This document shows positions 43,397 through 52,540 of a stretch of DNA of 64,000 nucleotides, piece by piece. The notes under the pieces were generated by a model. That model saw nothing but the letters and a program-made list of their open reading frames with translations, ran no database searches and was not told where the DNA came from. Every line of letters starts with the position of its first letter. The first letter of the stretch is position 1. Both the position numbers and the translations under genes were made by a program. This DNA comes from Allobosea lathyri (lineage in GTDB: Bacteria > Pseudomonadota > Alphaproteobacteria > Rhizobiales > Beijerinckiaceae). The stretch spans positions 186,001 to 250,000 of the forward strand of contig NZ_FNUY01000007.1 in assembly GCF_900108245.1 (NCBI RefSeq). Reading direction: 5' to 3'.

Positions 43397-44656
43397 CTAA
43401 GCCGGAGTTCTCAGGCCGAGCGGCGGCAGGACGGTCGTATCAAGCTTCCCCGCCCGATCAGCCATTTCCATCCCGCCATAGCCCTTATAGGCCCAATAGG
43501 CCCAGGCGATGCCCTCCGCCTCGGCAGCCTGACGCACGGCTTCGATCCAGCGAAGCCGGTCCTCGCCCAGCGGCATGTCGCGGGCATTGGCGACGCATCC
43601 GAACTCGCCGAGCAGCAGCCGATCCGTCCCGATGCCGTTCGTCTTCGCCCAGGCCGCCGCCAGGGCAAAATCCTTCTTGAGCAGCGCTGGACCATGATTC
43701 TTGCGCAGGAGATTGTCGACGAGCTGCCGGCTGCGGGCAATCGCCTGTGTCCTGGCTTCATTCGTGAGCCCGGCAGTCGCCGCGATCCTGTCGGACGCAG
43801 CATCGACGAGGGGCGTGGAGGCGCGCGCTGTCATTGGCCACGGCACCGCCGCCAGATATTGCGCGTCGTCGCCCGCGACGCCCTGATGGGTGAAGCTGTG
43901 CGGGTCGTAATAATGGAAGGTGTAGATGACGTTGCTGGCCCTGAAGGGTTTCGTATCGAGCCGTACCATCGCCTGAAGATCGCCCCACATCGCGCCGGTC
44001 AGGACAAGCGGCAGATTGGGCGCTGCCTTGCGCGCACGCTGATGCAGGGTCTCCAGCATCGGCTGCCATCGCGGCAGCTCGGGCAGCGTCTCGATCCAGG
44101 GCTCGTTCATGAGCTCGAAGGCGATTTTGTCGTGCGGCAGTTCGTTCAGGACGCCGGCCAGCCGTTCGACGAGGTCGCAATAGGCTGCAAATACCGGAGA
44201 GCCCTCCGCGACGAGACGGCGCGGGGCATAATCGGGATTGAGCGCCACCGGATGCAGATCGAAGACCACACTGAAGCCCGCGCCGATGAAACGCTTGACC
44301 AGCGCCAGCGCGTGGGCGTCAAGCGCCGCGAAGCGATCGGCCGCCACATCGATGAAGATGCCCGGATCGACCGTAAGCCGGATGAAGTCGAAGCCCAGCG
44401 CCGAAAGGGTCTTCAGCTCGGCATCGCTGACCTGGAAGTTCGCGGCCCGGAAGGCCGGCCACGAATAATAGGTCTTCTCGCGGGCGCGCGTCGCTTGCGG
44501 CCAGTTCAGGGCATTGTGAATGTTGATGCCGCGCTTCAGCCGGGGCGCATCCCGACCGGCAGCGCCTTGAGCAGGGACGGCCTGGGCATTGGCAGCCACC
44601 GGCAGGATGGCAGCCAGGCCGCCGAGGCACTGCCTGCGTGAAATCCGAAACGGCAT
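43397..44656 (-). CDS. GH5-like glycoside hydrolase (cellulase family), secreted
   Basis: This encodes 419 aa from ATG 44656 with a Tat-like leader (SRRQCLGGLAAILPVAANAQA). GH5-type TIM barrel: GINIHNALNW, GFDFIRLTVDP, VVFDLHPVAL, and ELMNEPWIE with acid/base Glu185; YTFHYYDPHSFTHQG; LLLGEFGC with nucleophile Glu351; and WAYWAYKGYGG at the end. Such enzymes hydrolyse beta-1,4-linked glucans or mannans and in EPS loci trim or release the polymer during secretion. It is the third polymer-acting enzyme of the locus. It is upstream of the methyltransferase gene on the same strand. Confidence 0.86.
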   Translation of the reverse strand: MPFRISRRQCLGGLAAILPVAANAQAVPAQGAAGRDAPRLKRGINIHNALNWPQATRAREKTYYSWPAFRAANFQVSDAELKTLSALGFDFIRLTVDPGIFIDVAADRFAALDAHALALVKRFIGAGFSVVFDLHPVALNPDYAPRRLVAEGSPVFAAYCDLVERLAGVLNELPHDKIAFELMNEPWIETLPELPRWQPMLETLHQRARKAAPNLPLVLTGAMWGDLQAMVRLDTKPFRASNVIYTFHYYDPHSFTHQGVAGDDAQYLAAVPWPMTARASTPLVDAASDRIAATAGLTNEARTQAIARSRQLVDNLLRKNHGPALLKKDFALAAAWAKTNGIGTDRLLLGEFGCVANARDMPLGEDRLRWIEAVRQAAEAEGIAWAYWAYKGYGGMEMADRAGKLDTTVLPPLGLRTPA

Positions 44657-44756
44657 CCTGCAATTCCTCGCGAGTCCGGCAAAGCCTCTGGCCGACAGGC
44701 CCGGCAACTAACAGCTCGGCGTTTAACTCGCGATAGCTTGTTTGCCCGTTACCTCC

Positions 44757-45527
44757 TCACTGCGTCAGGGTGTCGCCCAGCAGCAGCGCCAGTTCGACGC
44801 GAGGCGGAAGCGCGCGAAGCGGATCTCGCCCCCCGAATTCCCGAAATGCCATCTCTGCGGCACGCGTCGGCAGACCAAGCGAAGCCAGCTTGGACGCCTT
44901 GCGCTGGTCGCCACGGCCTGCCGTTTCGATCACCGGGCGCGAGCCGGCAACCGCGACCCAGAACATCGGGTTGTCACGCGATTGCACGCGGCGATACTCA
45001 TAGCCGGTCGCCGTCCACGGCAGGATCTCCGGGTTGAGATTGTCGAGCACCACCGCGCCCCGATCGCTCCGGACGACGAGAACAAGGTGGAGATCGCCCG
45101 TGCGCGTTGTCACCACGGCGAGCGACAGGGCGGCCGCGGGCATCCCCATCTCGATCAGTTCGTGACGCTTCTGGACCGCATAGATCGCGCAATGCCCCGC
45201 TTTCAGATCGAGCTCCCAGACATCGGGCCCGCGCAGCTCGACGGGCGCGACGCTCCGGTTGACCTGCATGTTGACGCGCCGCAGCAGATCGCTCGCCTCG
45301 CCGTCCAGCGTAATGGTATTTGCCTCCGAAGGAGCGCAGTCGGCCGGATAGGAACGGCAGAAGGCCAGGAACGCCTGCGGCGCGAGAACGAAAGGCCCCT
45401 CGCGCATGTCCGAGCCCTCATACTGAGGCCGAAGCATTCTGGAGGGCGAAAGGTCGGCCTTCGCCCCCAGAGTTGAAAGAGCCAGACCGCACAGGGCAAA
45501 AACCATGCAGAGAATTGAGCGTCGCAC
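44757..45527 (-). CDS. transglutaminase-like cysteine peptidase (BTLCP, C93/LapG-related)
   Basis: This encodes 256 aa from GTG 45527. An N-terminal signal peptide (CMVFALCGLALSTLGAKA) is followed by a transglutaminase-like domain with likely catalytic Cys113 (AGHCAIYAVQKRHEL), His147 (GDLHLVLVV) and Asp162 (VVLDNLN). In LapG proteins these residues cut adhesins held at the surface after type I secretion. Here a type I secretion pair lies 860 bp away. No LapD-like inner-membrane receptor is seen. The product may process the type I-secreted lyase-like protein at 17894 or an adhesin elsewhere. Confidence 0.8.
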   Translation of the reverse strand: MRRSILCMVFALCGLALSTLGAKADLSPSRMLRPQYEGSDMREGPFVLAPQAFLAFCRSYPADCAPSEANTITLDGEASDLLRRVNMQVNRSVAPVELRGPDVWELDLKAGHCAIYAVQKRHELIEMGMPAAALSLAVVTTRTGDLHLVLVVRSDRGAVVLDNLNPEILPWTATGYEYRRVQSRDNPMFWVAVAGSRPVIETAGRGDQRKASKLASLGLPTRAAEMAFREFGGRDPLRALPPRVELALLLGDTLTQ

Positions 45528-45669
45528 TTGAAGGCTCCACGTAAAACCTGTGGAGCAACAAACGACAACGCGCGTAAACGAGGTCTATACAGAAGAAATC
45601 GAAGCAATAACCTACTTTATAGCTTCAAAAATACTTCGATCAAATCATATTCGGTCGATAGACGGTTGC

Positions 45670-46164
45670 TTAACCCTCAGCCGCCAGTTCGGCCTGCCCA
45701 AGGATTTGCGGCGGCGCGTCGTGCCTGTAGGCGCTGTTGTCGATACCGCTGCGCCGAACCGTGGCCGGTACGCCGGCGATCAGCGAATTGGCCGGCATAT
45801 CCTGCAGAACCACGGCATTGGCCGCCACCACCGAGCCCTGCCCTATCCGCACCGGCCCGATGATCCGCGCGCCCGCATGAATGATGACATCGCGCTCGAT
45901 ATGAGGCGCCCCCACGACCGGCGCCCGCCCGCCGAGGACGACGTGAACGCCGATCTCGCAACCATCCTCGATCACGGAAGCGCCGTTGATGACGACGCCG
46001 AGACCGCTGTGATGGAAGAAGACGTCCTGGCCAATGCGCGCGCGCCCGGGAACAGAACAGCCGAAAGCGACCCGCGACACGCCGTCGAGAAGCCGCGACA
46101 GCCCCTTAACCCCGCGCCGATGGCACGCATGGGACAGGCGGTGAAGTCTAGCGATCGCCTGCAT
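45670..46164 (-). CDS. hexapeptide acetyltransferase (serine acetyltransferase-like)
   Basis: This encodes 164 aa from ATG 46164. It has left-handed beta-helix hexapeptide repeats: VVINGASVIEDGCEIGVHVV, then VIIHAGARIIGPVRIGQGSVV, with His51 region FFHHSGLGVV as the putative catalytic site and a SLIAGVPATV ending. The short length and late serine-acetyltransferase-like segment fit EPS-locus acetyltransferases such as WcaF/ExoZ-like enzymes rather than cysteine biosynthesis. It probably O-acetylates a sugar. It is divergent from the type I secretion genes. Confidence 0.85.
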   Translation of the reverse strand: MQAIARLHRLSHACHRRGVKGLSRLLDGVSRVAFGCSVPGRARIGQDVFFHHSGLGVVINGASVIEDGCEIGVHVVLGGRAPVVGAPHIERDVIIHAGARIIGPVRIGQGSVVAANAVVLQDMPANSLIAGVPATVRRSGIDNSAYRHDAPPQILGQAELAAEG

Positions 46165-46389
46165 TCCAGCCGCGCCCCATGAAAGATGGTCTGTTGTGAA
46201 AGCGGGCCCTGTTTAGGGCAGGCCATCTCCGCCTGCAAACACCCACTGTGCTCAAAAGACAGTCAGCGCAGCCAAGCTTTCCGCACCCCGCGTTAAGCGA
46301 TCCTTTGGGCCCTTTCGGCATAAAAGCGGGAGACGCTTCAGCGGCATCGGCTCATGGCCGCCGATTTTCCTGCGATTTTCCGGGGACGA

Positions 46390-48150
46390 ATGGTGAAAGC
46401 AAATTCCCTCGTCGATCTCCGCCAGATGCGCGTTGCCGCATCCGCGCCGGAGCAGATCTCCCCCGGCTCCGTCATGGCGTCCTGCCGGGGAGCCTTCATC
46501 GGCGTCGCCCTGATGAGCGGCGTCATCAACCTGCTCTATCTGACCGGCTCCTTCTTCATGCTGGAGGTCTACGACCGGGTGCTGCCGAGCCGCAGCGTCC
46601 CCACGCTGGTCGCGCTCGGCGTGATCGCATTTGTGCTCTACGCATTTCAGGGCGCGCTCGACCTGATCCGGGGCCGGATCTTCGTGCGGATCGGCACGAT
46701 GCTGGACAACAGCCTCGCCGGCAGGGTCTACGATGCGTCGATCCACCTGTCGGTCAGCCAGCGCAAGGTGGATCCGCTCCAGCCAAGCCGCGATCTCGAT
46801 CAGGTTAGGCAGTTCCTGGGCAGCGGCGGCCCTGTCGCCTTCCTCGATCTGCCCTGGATTCCGGTCTATCTGCTCATCTGCTTCATCTTCCATTTCTGGA
46901 TCGGCATCGCCGCAGTCGTCGGCGCGCTGATCCTTGTCGCCCTGACCCTGCTGACTGAGCACGGCACACGGGACGCCACGAGGACGGCGACGGAGAATGC
47001 GACCAGGCGCTGGCATGCCGGCGAGGCCTCGCGCCGCAATGCCGAGGTCATTCAGGCGCTGGGCATGGCCGAACAATTGGGCGCCCATTGGCGGAAGGCC
47101 AATAGCGACTATCTGGCCGCCAACAGCCGCATCTCGGATGTGGTGCTCGGACTGAGCTCGCTGTCGAAGATGTTCCGCACCGCGCTTCAATCCTTCGTGC
47201 TCGCTCTGGGCGCCTGGCTCGTGATCCATCAGGAGGCCACCGGCGGCATCATGATCGCGAGCTCGATCCTCGTTGCGCGGGCCCTTGCCCCCGTCGAGAT
47301 GGCGATCGGCCAATGGAAGGGTTTCGTCAGCGCTCGCCTCGCCTGGCGGCGTCTGGGCGAGGTGCTTGCCACCATGCCCAAGCAGCAGCAGATGCGGCTT
47401 CCCGCACCGTCGCGGACATTGTCGCTCGAAGGCGTGACGCTGGTCCCGCCGGGCGCAGCGAATGCGAATGTCTGGGAAGTCTCCCTGTCGCTGGCAGCAG
47501 GCGATGCGCTTGGCGTCATCGGCAACAGCGCATCGGGAAAATCGTCCCTGGCGCGGGCGCTGGTCGGCGTCTGGCAGCCGGCCAGGGGCGCGGTCCGTCT
47601 GGACGGGGCCTCGCTCGACCAGTGGTCGCCCCAGAGGCTGGGGCAGCATATCGGCTACATGCCGCAGGACGTGGAGCTCTTCGCCGGGAGCGTGGCGGAA
47701 AACATCGCCCGCTTCGAGCCCGGCTTCAAACCTGAGGCCGTCATCATTGCGGCGCGAGCAGCCGACATCCACGAGATGATCGTGAAGCTGCCCGGCGGCT
47801 ACGACATGCAGATCGGCGAACAGGGCAATGCCCTGTCGGCCGGACAGAAGCAGCGCGTCGCCCTCGCCCGCGCTCTCTACCGAAATCCCTTTCTCGTCGT
47901 GCTCGACGAGCCGAACTCCAATCTGGACGCCGAAGGCGACGAAGCCCTGACCCAGGCGATCCTCGGCGTCCGCGCACGCGGCGGCATCGTGGTCATCGTC
48001 GCGCATCGGCCCACCGCCATCGCCGGCTGCAACCTCCTGATGATGATGGCCGGCGGACGCTGCCAGATGGTCGGCAGCAAGGACGAAGTGCTGGCCGCAA
48101 TCACCAGACCCGCTGCCGCAAGGCAGGTCGGCGAACGGGCGAGAGGCTGA
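46390..48150 (+). CDS. prsD: type I secretion system ABC transporter (permease-ATPase, PrsD/PrtD-like)
   Basis: This encodes 586 aa from ATG 46390, which has GGGGACGA upstream; the ATG at 46354 has no ribosome site. Six N-terminal membrane helices (residues about 35-290) lead to the nucleotide-binding domain: Walker A GNSASGKSS, signature ALSAGQKQRVALARA, Walker B VVLDEPNSNLD and an AHRP switch. There is no N-terminal C39-type domain, so it belongs to the PrtD/AprD class that takes substrates by C-terminal signals. The substrate is likely the lyase-like protein at 17894, and perhaps others. It is in a two-gene operon with the adaptor, 3 bp away. Confidence 0.92.
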   Translation: MVKANSLVDLRQMRVAASAPEQISPGSVMASCRGAFIGVALMSGVINLLYLTGSFFMLEVYDRVLPSRSVPTLVALGVIAFVLYAFQGALDLIRGRIFVRIGTMLDNSLAGRVYDASIHLSVSQRKVDPLQPSRDLDQVRQFLGSGGPVAFLDLPWIPVYLLICFIFHFWIGIAAVVGALILVALTLLTEHGTRDATRTATENATRRWHAGEASRRNAEVIQALGMAEQLGAHWRKANSDYLAANSRISDVVLGLSSLSKMFRTALQSFVLALGAWLVIHQEATGGIMIASSILVARALAPVEMAIGQWKGFVSARLAWRRLGEVLATMPKQQQMRLPAPSRTLSLEGVTLVPPGAANANVWEVSLSLAAGDALGVIGNSASGKSSLARALVGVWQPARGAVRLDGASLDQWSPQRLGQHIGYMPQDVELFAGSVAENIARFEPGFKPEAVIIAARAADIHEMIVKLPGGYDMQIGEQGNALSAGQKQRVALARALYRNPFLVVLDEPNSNLDAEGDEALTQAILGVRARGGIVVIVAHRPTAIAGCNLLMMMAGGRCQMVGSKDEVLAAITRPAAARQVGERARG

Positions 48151-48153
48151 ACG

Positions 48154-49491
48154 ATGAGCGTTCCTCAAGGCGTCGACGGCCCGGCCAATTCCATGCAGGC
48201 CGACCCCATGCAGGCCGTCCGCCGCTATCTGCGGCTGGGCCTGGGCCTCTCGTTCGCACTGGTCTTTGGTCTCGGCGGTTGGGCGGTTGCAACCGAGATC
48301 GCCGGCGCGGTCATCGCGAGCGGCCATCTTGTGGTCGAGTCGAACGTCAAGAAGGTGCAGCACCCGTCCGGCGGCGTCATCGGCGAGATCGCCGTCAAGG
48401 AGGGCATGACGGTGAAAGCCGGCGACATCCTGATGCGGCTGGACCCGACCGTGACGCGCGCCAACCTTGCCATCGTCAGCAATTCCCTCGACCAGATGGC
48501 CGCCCGGCAGGCGCGCCTGGAAGCGGAGCGCAATGCGTCCACCGTCATGGTCTCGCCGAAGCGCCTGCAGGCCCGCCTGCGCGATGAGGATGCGCAAGCG
48601 CTGATCGCGGGAGAGGAGAGCCTCTTCGCCTTGCGGACCGCGACGCGCGAGGGCCAGAAATCCCAGCTGCAGGAACGCATCTCCCAGCTCGAGGAGGAAA
48701 TCAGCGGCCAGATCGTCCAGCGCAAGGCCAAGGAACGCGAGATCGCGCTGATCAATTCGGAGCTGGAGGGCGTGCGCGAACTCCATCGCAAGAACCTGGT
48801 GCCGGTGACGCGGGTCAACCTGCTGGAACGCGAGGGTGCGCGGATCCAGGGCGAGCTCGGCCTGCTGGTGGCCTCGACCTCCTCGGCCAGAGGCAAGATC
48901 AGCGAGATCAGGCTTCAGATCATCCAGATCGACCAGCAATTCCGCAGCGAGGTCGCCAAGGAGTTGCGCGAGATCGAGGACAAGACCGCCGAACTGGTCG
49001 AGCGTGAGATATCGGCCAGGGACCAGCTCAAGCGCATCGACATCCGCGCCCCGCAGGGCGGTATCGTCCATGGCCTGGCCTTCTTCACCATCGGCGGCGT
49101 CGTCAGCCCGGGCGAGGCCCTGATGAGCATCGTGCCCAATCACGATTCGCTCGCCGTGGAGGTGCGCGTCACCCCGCAGGAAATCAGCCACATCTACCCC
49201 GGACAGGGCGTGATGCTCCGCATTGCCGCCCTGAACCAGCGCACGACGCCCGAACTCGATGCCATCGTCGACCGCGTCGGCGCCGACCTCACGACGGAGC
49301 CTCGCACCGGCGCGAGCTTCTACACCGTGCGCATCAGGATCGATCAGGCGGCGCTGGCGCGGCTCGAAGGCAAGCCGCTCGTGCCCGGCATGCCCGTCGA
49401 GAGCTTCTTCAGGACGGAGGACCGCTCAGTCATGTCCTACCTGACCAAACCCCTGACCGACCAGTTCCGCCGCGCCTTCCGCGAGACCTGA
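48154..49491 (+). CDS. prsE: type I secretion system membrane-fusion adaptor (HlyD/PrsE-like)
   Basis: This encodes 445 aa. An N-terminal signal anchor near residues 26-45 is followed by a barrel-sandwich part (VVESNVKKVQHPSGGVIGEI and EGMTVKAGDILMRLD), a long coiled coil (residues about 95-290), and the second beta half with IRAPQGGIVHGLAFFTIGGVV and PGQGVMLRIAALN. The final residues include MSYLTKPLTDQFRRAFRE, the conserved end of this adaptor family. The family joins the ABC transporter to an outer-membrane TolC protein. No tolC-like gene is in the window. Translation is linked to the upstream gene, 3 bp apart. Confidence 0.92.
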   Translation: MSVPQGVDGPANSMQADPMQAVRRYLRLGLGLSFALVFGLGGWAVATEIAGAVIASGHLVVESNVKKVQHPSGGVIGEIAVKEGMTVKAGDILMRLDPTVTRANLAIVSNSLDQMAARQARLEAERNASTVMVSPKRLQARLRDEDAQALIAGEESLFALRTATREGQKSQLQERISQLEEEISGQIVQRKAKEREIALINSELEGVRELHRKNLVPVTRVNLLEREGARIQGELGLLVASTSSARGKISEIRLQIIQIDQQFRSEVAKELREIEDKTAELVEREISARDQLKRIDIRAPQGGIVHGLAFFTIGGVVSPGEALMSIVPNHDSLAVEVRVTPQEISHIYPGQGVMLRIAALNQRTTPELDAIVDRVGADLTTEPRTGASFYTVRIRIDQAALARLEGKPLVPGMPVESFFRTEDRSVMSYLTKPLTDQFRRAFRET

Positions 49492-49634
49492 CGAGCGCGG
49501 GCGTAGGAGGCGCTACCAAAACCGCTCATCCCCGCGCAGAACCGGTCGGTACCGCGGCTGTCCGGGTTTCGCATGGGCATGCTCTGCTATATGAGCCTGC
49601 TTGCGTGAATGACGGGGATCGCCACGGACACCGC

Positions 49635-51086
49635 ATGGCACAACGGCTCGACGGACAGGCGATACCGACCCGCAAGCGCAAGTTGCGGCTGTTGGGCAAT
49701 ACCGCGGCCCGGGGCTCGCTGGAGCATTTCGCCCTCTTTGCCGCTTTCATTGGCATTTACTGGGCCTATGCCGGCCTGGGCCGGGACGTATTCTTCAACA
49801 AGCTCAACGATCCCACAGCCTATGACCCCATCGGCGCGGTCATAAATTACCTGCGCCTGCTGTCCTGCGTCATCGGTATCGTCGTCGTCACGACGCATAC
49901 GACGATCAACTGGGCGATCTCACGCATTCCCATGCAATTCGCTCCATTCATGATTTTCGCGCTCGCCTCGGCATCCTGGGCAGATGCCCCAATGACCACG
50001 TTCCAGAATGCGGTGGTCGTCTGCGCGATCTGGATCTCGGTTTCCATGGTCATGCACCGCCTTGGCGCTGCCGACACCGTCCGGGCCGCGCTTCATCTGA
50101 TCGCGGTCGTCTGCATAGCCAGTTTCCTGCTCGCCGTTCTCGTTCCCAGCATCGGGCGGCATACCGGCCTGGAGGCGGTTCAATACGTCCATGCCGGCCG
50201 CTGGCGCGGGATCTTCGGCCATAAGAATGGCCTGGGTCCCTGGGCGGCCTATGGCACCGTCTTCCTCTTCACCCATTCCTGGATGGCGGGAGGACCGCGG
50301 CTTTACTGGTGGTTCGCCCGGATCAGTGCCATCGCCTGTCTGATTTTTGCAGAGTCTTCCACGGCCGTGGTGATGGTGCTCGCCATGATCTCCGCCTGGG
50401 CCATCCTGCAGTTGCTCAGGCGCAATTCGGCCGGCTTCGTCGCCACCCTTGTCGGAGGCATCGCGGTCAGCGCGGCCATTCTCTATTACTTCGCGGGCGA
50501 AGCTCTTTTCGAATTCCTCGGCAGGGATTCAACCCTCAGCGGGAGAACCCTCGTCTGGAACCTCGCGCTGCAACAGTTCTGGGAGCGCCCGCTGACAGGG
50601 CATGGCTACCTGAGCCTCGGCGGCGAGACATTTCTGGTTCTGCTCGAGCAGGCTATCCAGCAGGCGATCCTCGGTGCGGAGAGCGGGTATCTGACGCTGC
50701 TGCTCGATCTCGGCCTGATCGGCTTCGTCCTGTTTTTTGTGCCCTATTTCGGCGCCATGCGAAACGGCTTGGAATGGCTTCCCTTCGTCGGCCGCGAAGA
50801 CCGCGGCGCCATCGAATTCATGCTGATAACGCTGTTTTGCGTGCTTGTTCACGCCATAACGGAAACCGGCGCGCTGCTTGCGGTGGGCTTCGACGGCGTC
50901 GTGAGTTTCGGCGCGCTGTTCTTCCTTGCCACCCTGCCGCGCTCTCCCGAGAGCATCATGCGCCGCGAGTTCCGCAAAACCCGCAATTGGCGCCGGGACA
51001 AGGCGCCAGCCGTCACGCCCGCGCCCCAGACCGGCGGCCCCAGAAAGCTGGGCGGCTTGTTCGACCACCCGCCGAAGGCAGGCTAG
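49635..51086 (+). CDS. O-antigen ligase/polymerase family membrane protein (third copy)
   Basis: This encodes 483 aa from ATG 49635; a GTG at 49605 gives a longer form. Key sequences are FALFAAFIGIYWAYAGLGRD, PSIGRHTGLEAVQ, HAGRWRGIFGHKNGLGPWAA, GTVFLFTHSWMAGG, RLYWWFARISAI and SGRTLVWNLALQQFWERPLTG. It is a close paralogue of the second copy at 40101 and has the same helix layout. It follows the type I secretion pair on the plus strand after about 140 bp. It lacks nearby glycosyltransferases, so it may act as the ligase while another copy polymerises, or it may be a redundant duplicate. Confidence 0.85.
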   Translation: MAQRLDGQAIPTRKRKLRLLGNTAARGSLEHFALFAAFIGIYWAYAGLGRDVFFNKLNDPTAYDPIGAVINYLRLLSCVIGIVVVTTHTTINWAISRIPMQFAPFMIFALASASWADAPMTTFQNAVVVCAIWISVSMVMHRLGAADTVRAALHLIAVVCIASFLLAVLVPSIGRHTGLEAVQYVHAGRWRGIFGHKNGLGPWAAYGTVFLFTHSWMAGGPRLYWWFARISAIACLIFAESSTAVVMVLAMISAWAILQLLRRNSAGFVATLVGGIAVSAAILYYFAGEALFEFLGRDSTLSGRTLVWNLALQQFWERPLTGHGYLSLGGETFLVLLEQAIQQAILGAESGYLTLLLDLGLIGFVLFFVPYFGAMRNGLEWLPFVGREDRGAIEFMLITLFCVLVHAITETGALLAVGFDGVVSFGALFFLATLPRSPESIMRREFRKTRNWRRDKAPAVTPAPQTGGPRKLGGLFDHPPKAG

Positions 51087-51166
51087 AACACCAGACGAAA
51101 GCTGCTATCCCTCCCACATATCTCGGCTGTCGCGGCTCCTTCCGGTACAGGGCACAGTGATCTCAA

Positions 51167-51265
51167 GCATCGGTCCGAAAAGTGGAATGCGGTTTTCGGG
51201 AAAAGCCGATGCAAAAACAAAGAGCTAGATCATCGGGTCGGATACAATATCCGGGCCGATGGTCT
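51167..51265. repeat. RIME-like 99-bp two-palindrome element, copy 1
   Basis: Palindrome 1 has outer arms GCATCGG/CCGATGC with inner CCGAAAA/TTTTCGG. Palindrome 2 runs AGATCATCGGG to CCGATGGTCT. It is 95/99 identical to 51974-52072 in the same orientation. It lies just upstream of the nuclease-like gene. Confidence 0.8.
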
Positions 51266-51277
51266 AGGGTGCCTTAC

Positions 51278-51928
51278 ATGCTTCGCCGAAAGGGCTTCGC
51301 CCGACTTGCCCTGCTGATGTTGCTCTTGCTTGTCGGCGCAGCACTGACCGGCATCGGCCTTGCTCCCGTAGCCCCACCGCCTCCTCCCGAAAGCGTGGCG
51401 ACACCGGCGCCCCCGGAACCTCCCCAGAAGATTGTCGATCGCATACCCGAGGCGATCAGGGCGCAAGCCGGGGCCGACCTTTCCGCTATGCCCGAATTCG
51501 CCCTCGCGGCCCCGTTCGTCTCGGCAAGCGGCACCATATTGCTGCGAGGCACTGACATGGTCCGCCTCGATGGCGTCGAAGGGCCCGGCGCCTCCGATGT
51601 CTGCCTCGACGAGACCGGCGCCAAATGGGCCTGCGGCCTGCAGGCCCGCGCCGCCCTTCACAATCTGCTCGCCGGAAGCACTCTATATTGCAAGCCGCGC
51701 CAGTCGCTGGGGCCCGATCAGTATACCAGCCGATGCGTCCTCGGCTCCGTCGGAGGAAGCAACTGGACGGACAGGGATCTGGCTTTCCTGCTGGTCGAAC
51801 TCGGATGGGCGCGCCCGACGGGCACAATGATCGAGCGCCTCGCCCCCTACGCCAGGGCTGCCCAGCAGGGAAAGCTGGGTCTATGGCGCGGGGACTGGTC
51901 GATAGCCCCGCCGGCCCGCGTCAACTAG
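51278..51928 (+). CDS. SNase-like (thermonuclease family) secreted or anchored protein
   Basis: This encodes 216 aa from ATG 51278 with AGGGTG about 8 nt upstream; a longer in-frame reading would translate the repeat at 51167. A hydrophobic signal anchor (LALLMLLLLVGAALTGIGL) and a Pro-rich linker lead to a thermonuclease-like domain: ILLRGTDMVRLDGVEGPG, DVCLDETGAKWACG, and LAFLLVELGWARP. The staphylococcal nuclease catalytic Arg/Glu set is not obvious, so it may be non-catalytic. Relatives often stand alone in rhizobial genomes. The transcript would carry the RIME hairpin in its leader. Confidence 0.7.
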   Translation: MLRRKGFARLALLMLLLLVGAALTGIGLAPVAPPPPPESVATPAPPEPPQKIVDRIPEAIRAQAGADLSAMPEFALAAPFVSASGTILLRGTDMVRLDGVEGPGASDVCLDETGAKWACGLQARAALHNLLAGSTLYCKPRQSLGPDQYTSRCVLGSVGGSNWTDRDLAFLLVELGWARPTGTMIERLAPYARAAQQGKLGLWRGDWSIAPPARVN

Positions 51929-51973
51929 TAGAACGAAGTCCGACCGGAACGATTGGTATCCCGCCGCGCTAAT

Positions 51974-52072
51974 GCATCGGCCCGAAAAGTGGAATGCGGT
52001 TTTCGGGAAAAGCCGATGCAAAAACAAAGAGCTAGATCATCGGGTCGGATACGATATCCGGTCCGATGATCT
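51974..52072. repeat. RIME-like 99-bp two-palindrome element, copy 2
   Basis: Same length and orientation as copy 1 with four substitutions. Palindrome 2 here is AGATCATCGGGTCGGAT-ACG-ATATCCGGTCCGATGATCT in arms, almost perfect. It ends 1 bp into the stop codon of the minus-strand gene at 52071, so it may terminate that gene. Confidence 0.8.
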
Positions 52073-52343
52073 AACGCTTGTCGATCTGGCGATCGGCCAG
52101 GACATCCTCCAATGGCGAGGCGATGATGGGGTCGACGCAGAGCGACTTCGCGCTCCGGGAGCTTCCGGCCTCAAGGCCGATCGAACGGCTGACGAAGGAT
52201 TTGTAACCAAGCCAGGAACTGATGACGCGCCGGCAGCCGCCGCAGGATACGGCTGCCTCATCGGCGATATCTGCCGGAAAGATGATCGAGGGAGAACCGC
52301 ATTCGCAGCAAGCGAACTGGGCTTGCGCCGGCATATAGGTCAT
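52071..52343 (-). CDS. small zinc-ribbon-like hypothetical protein
   Basis: This encodes 90 aa from ATG 52343. Two Cys pairs, CCECG (12-16) and CGGCRR (34-38), are spaced as in a treble-clef or zinc-ribbon knot. The interior FPADIADEAAVSCGG resembles small rhizobial hypothetical proteins with a metal knot. It has no transmembrane segment. The start overlaps the upstream frame at 52340-52540 by ATGA, and the stop lies against the RIME-like repeat. Function unknown. Confidence 0.6.
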   Translation of the reverse strand: MTYMPAQAQFACCECGSPSIIFPADIADEAAVSCGGCRRVISSWLGYKSFVSRSIGLEAGSSRSAKSLCVDPIIASPLEDVLADRQIDKR

Positions 52344-52540
52344 TCAACTGCCTCATCGCTGCATCGGGCGACAAGGCGGCGGCAATATCGAGGCCACCGT
52401 CCTTGTCCTTGCACGCCGATATGCGGCGCTCTCGATGAACCGGGCCAGAACAAGACCCTGGCGCCGTTGTCGTCCAGCGTCATCGGCTGAACCACATCCC
52501 GCCAGCCCGCTTTCGCCCCGATCGATTTGAGCTTGCCCAA
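52340..52540 (-). CDS. possible small protein coupled to the zinc-ribbon gene
   Basis: This is a 66-codon frame beginning with TTG 52540. Its TGA stop overlaps the ATG of the downstream zinc-ribbon gene in the ATGA pattern often seen in real operons. The protein contains KSIGAKAGWRDVV and GARVLFWPGSSRAPH. No good ribosome site is seen before the TTG. I keep it at low confidence because the overlap may be chance. Confidence 0.3.
   Translation of the reverse strand: MGKLKSIGAKAGWRDVVQPMTLDDNGARVLFWPGSSRAPHIGVQGQGRWPRYCRRLVARCSDEAVE

Noticed and set aside
46252..49191. A 979-codon open frame on the minus strand
   Set aside because: It lies opposite prsD and prsE. Its protein is rich in Arg, Asp, His and Gln with no domain. 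Long opposite-strand frames are expected in GC-rich genes with strong third-position bias.
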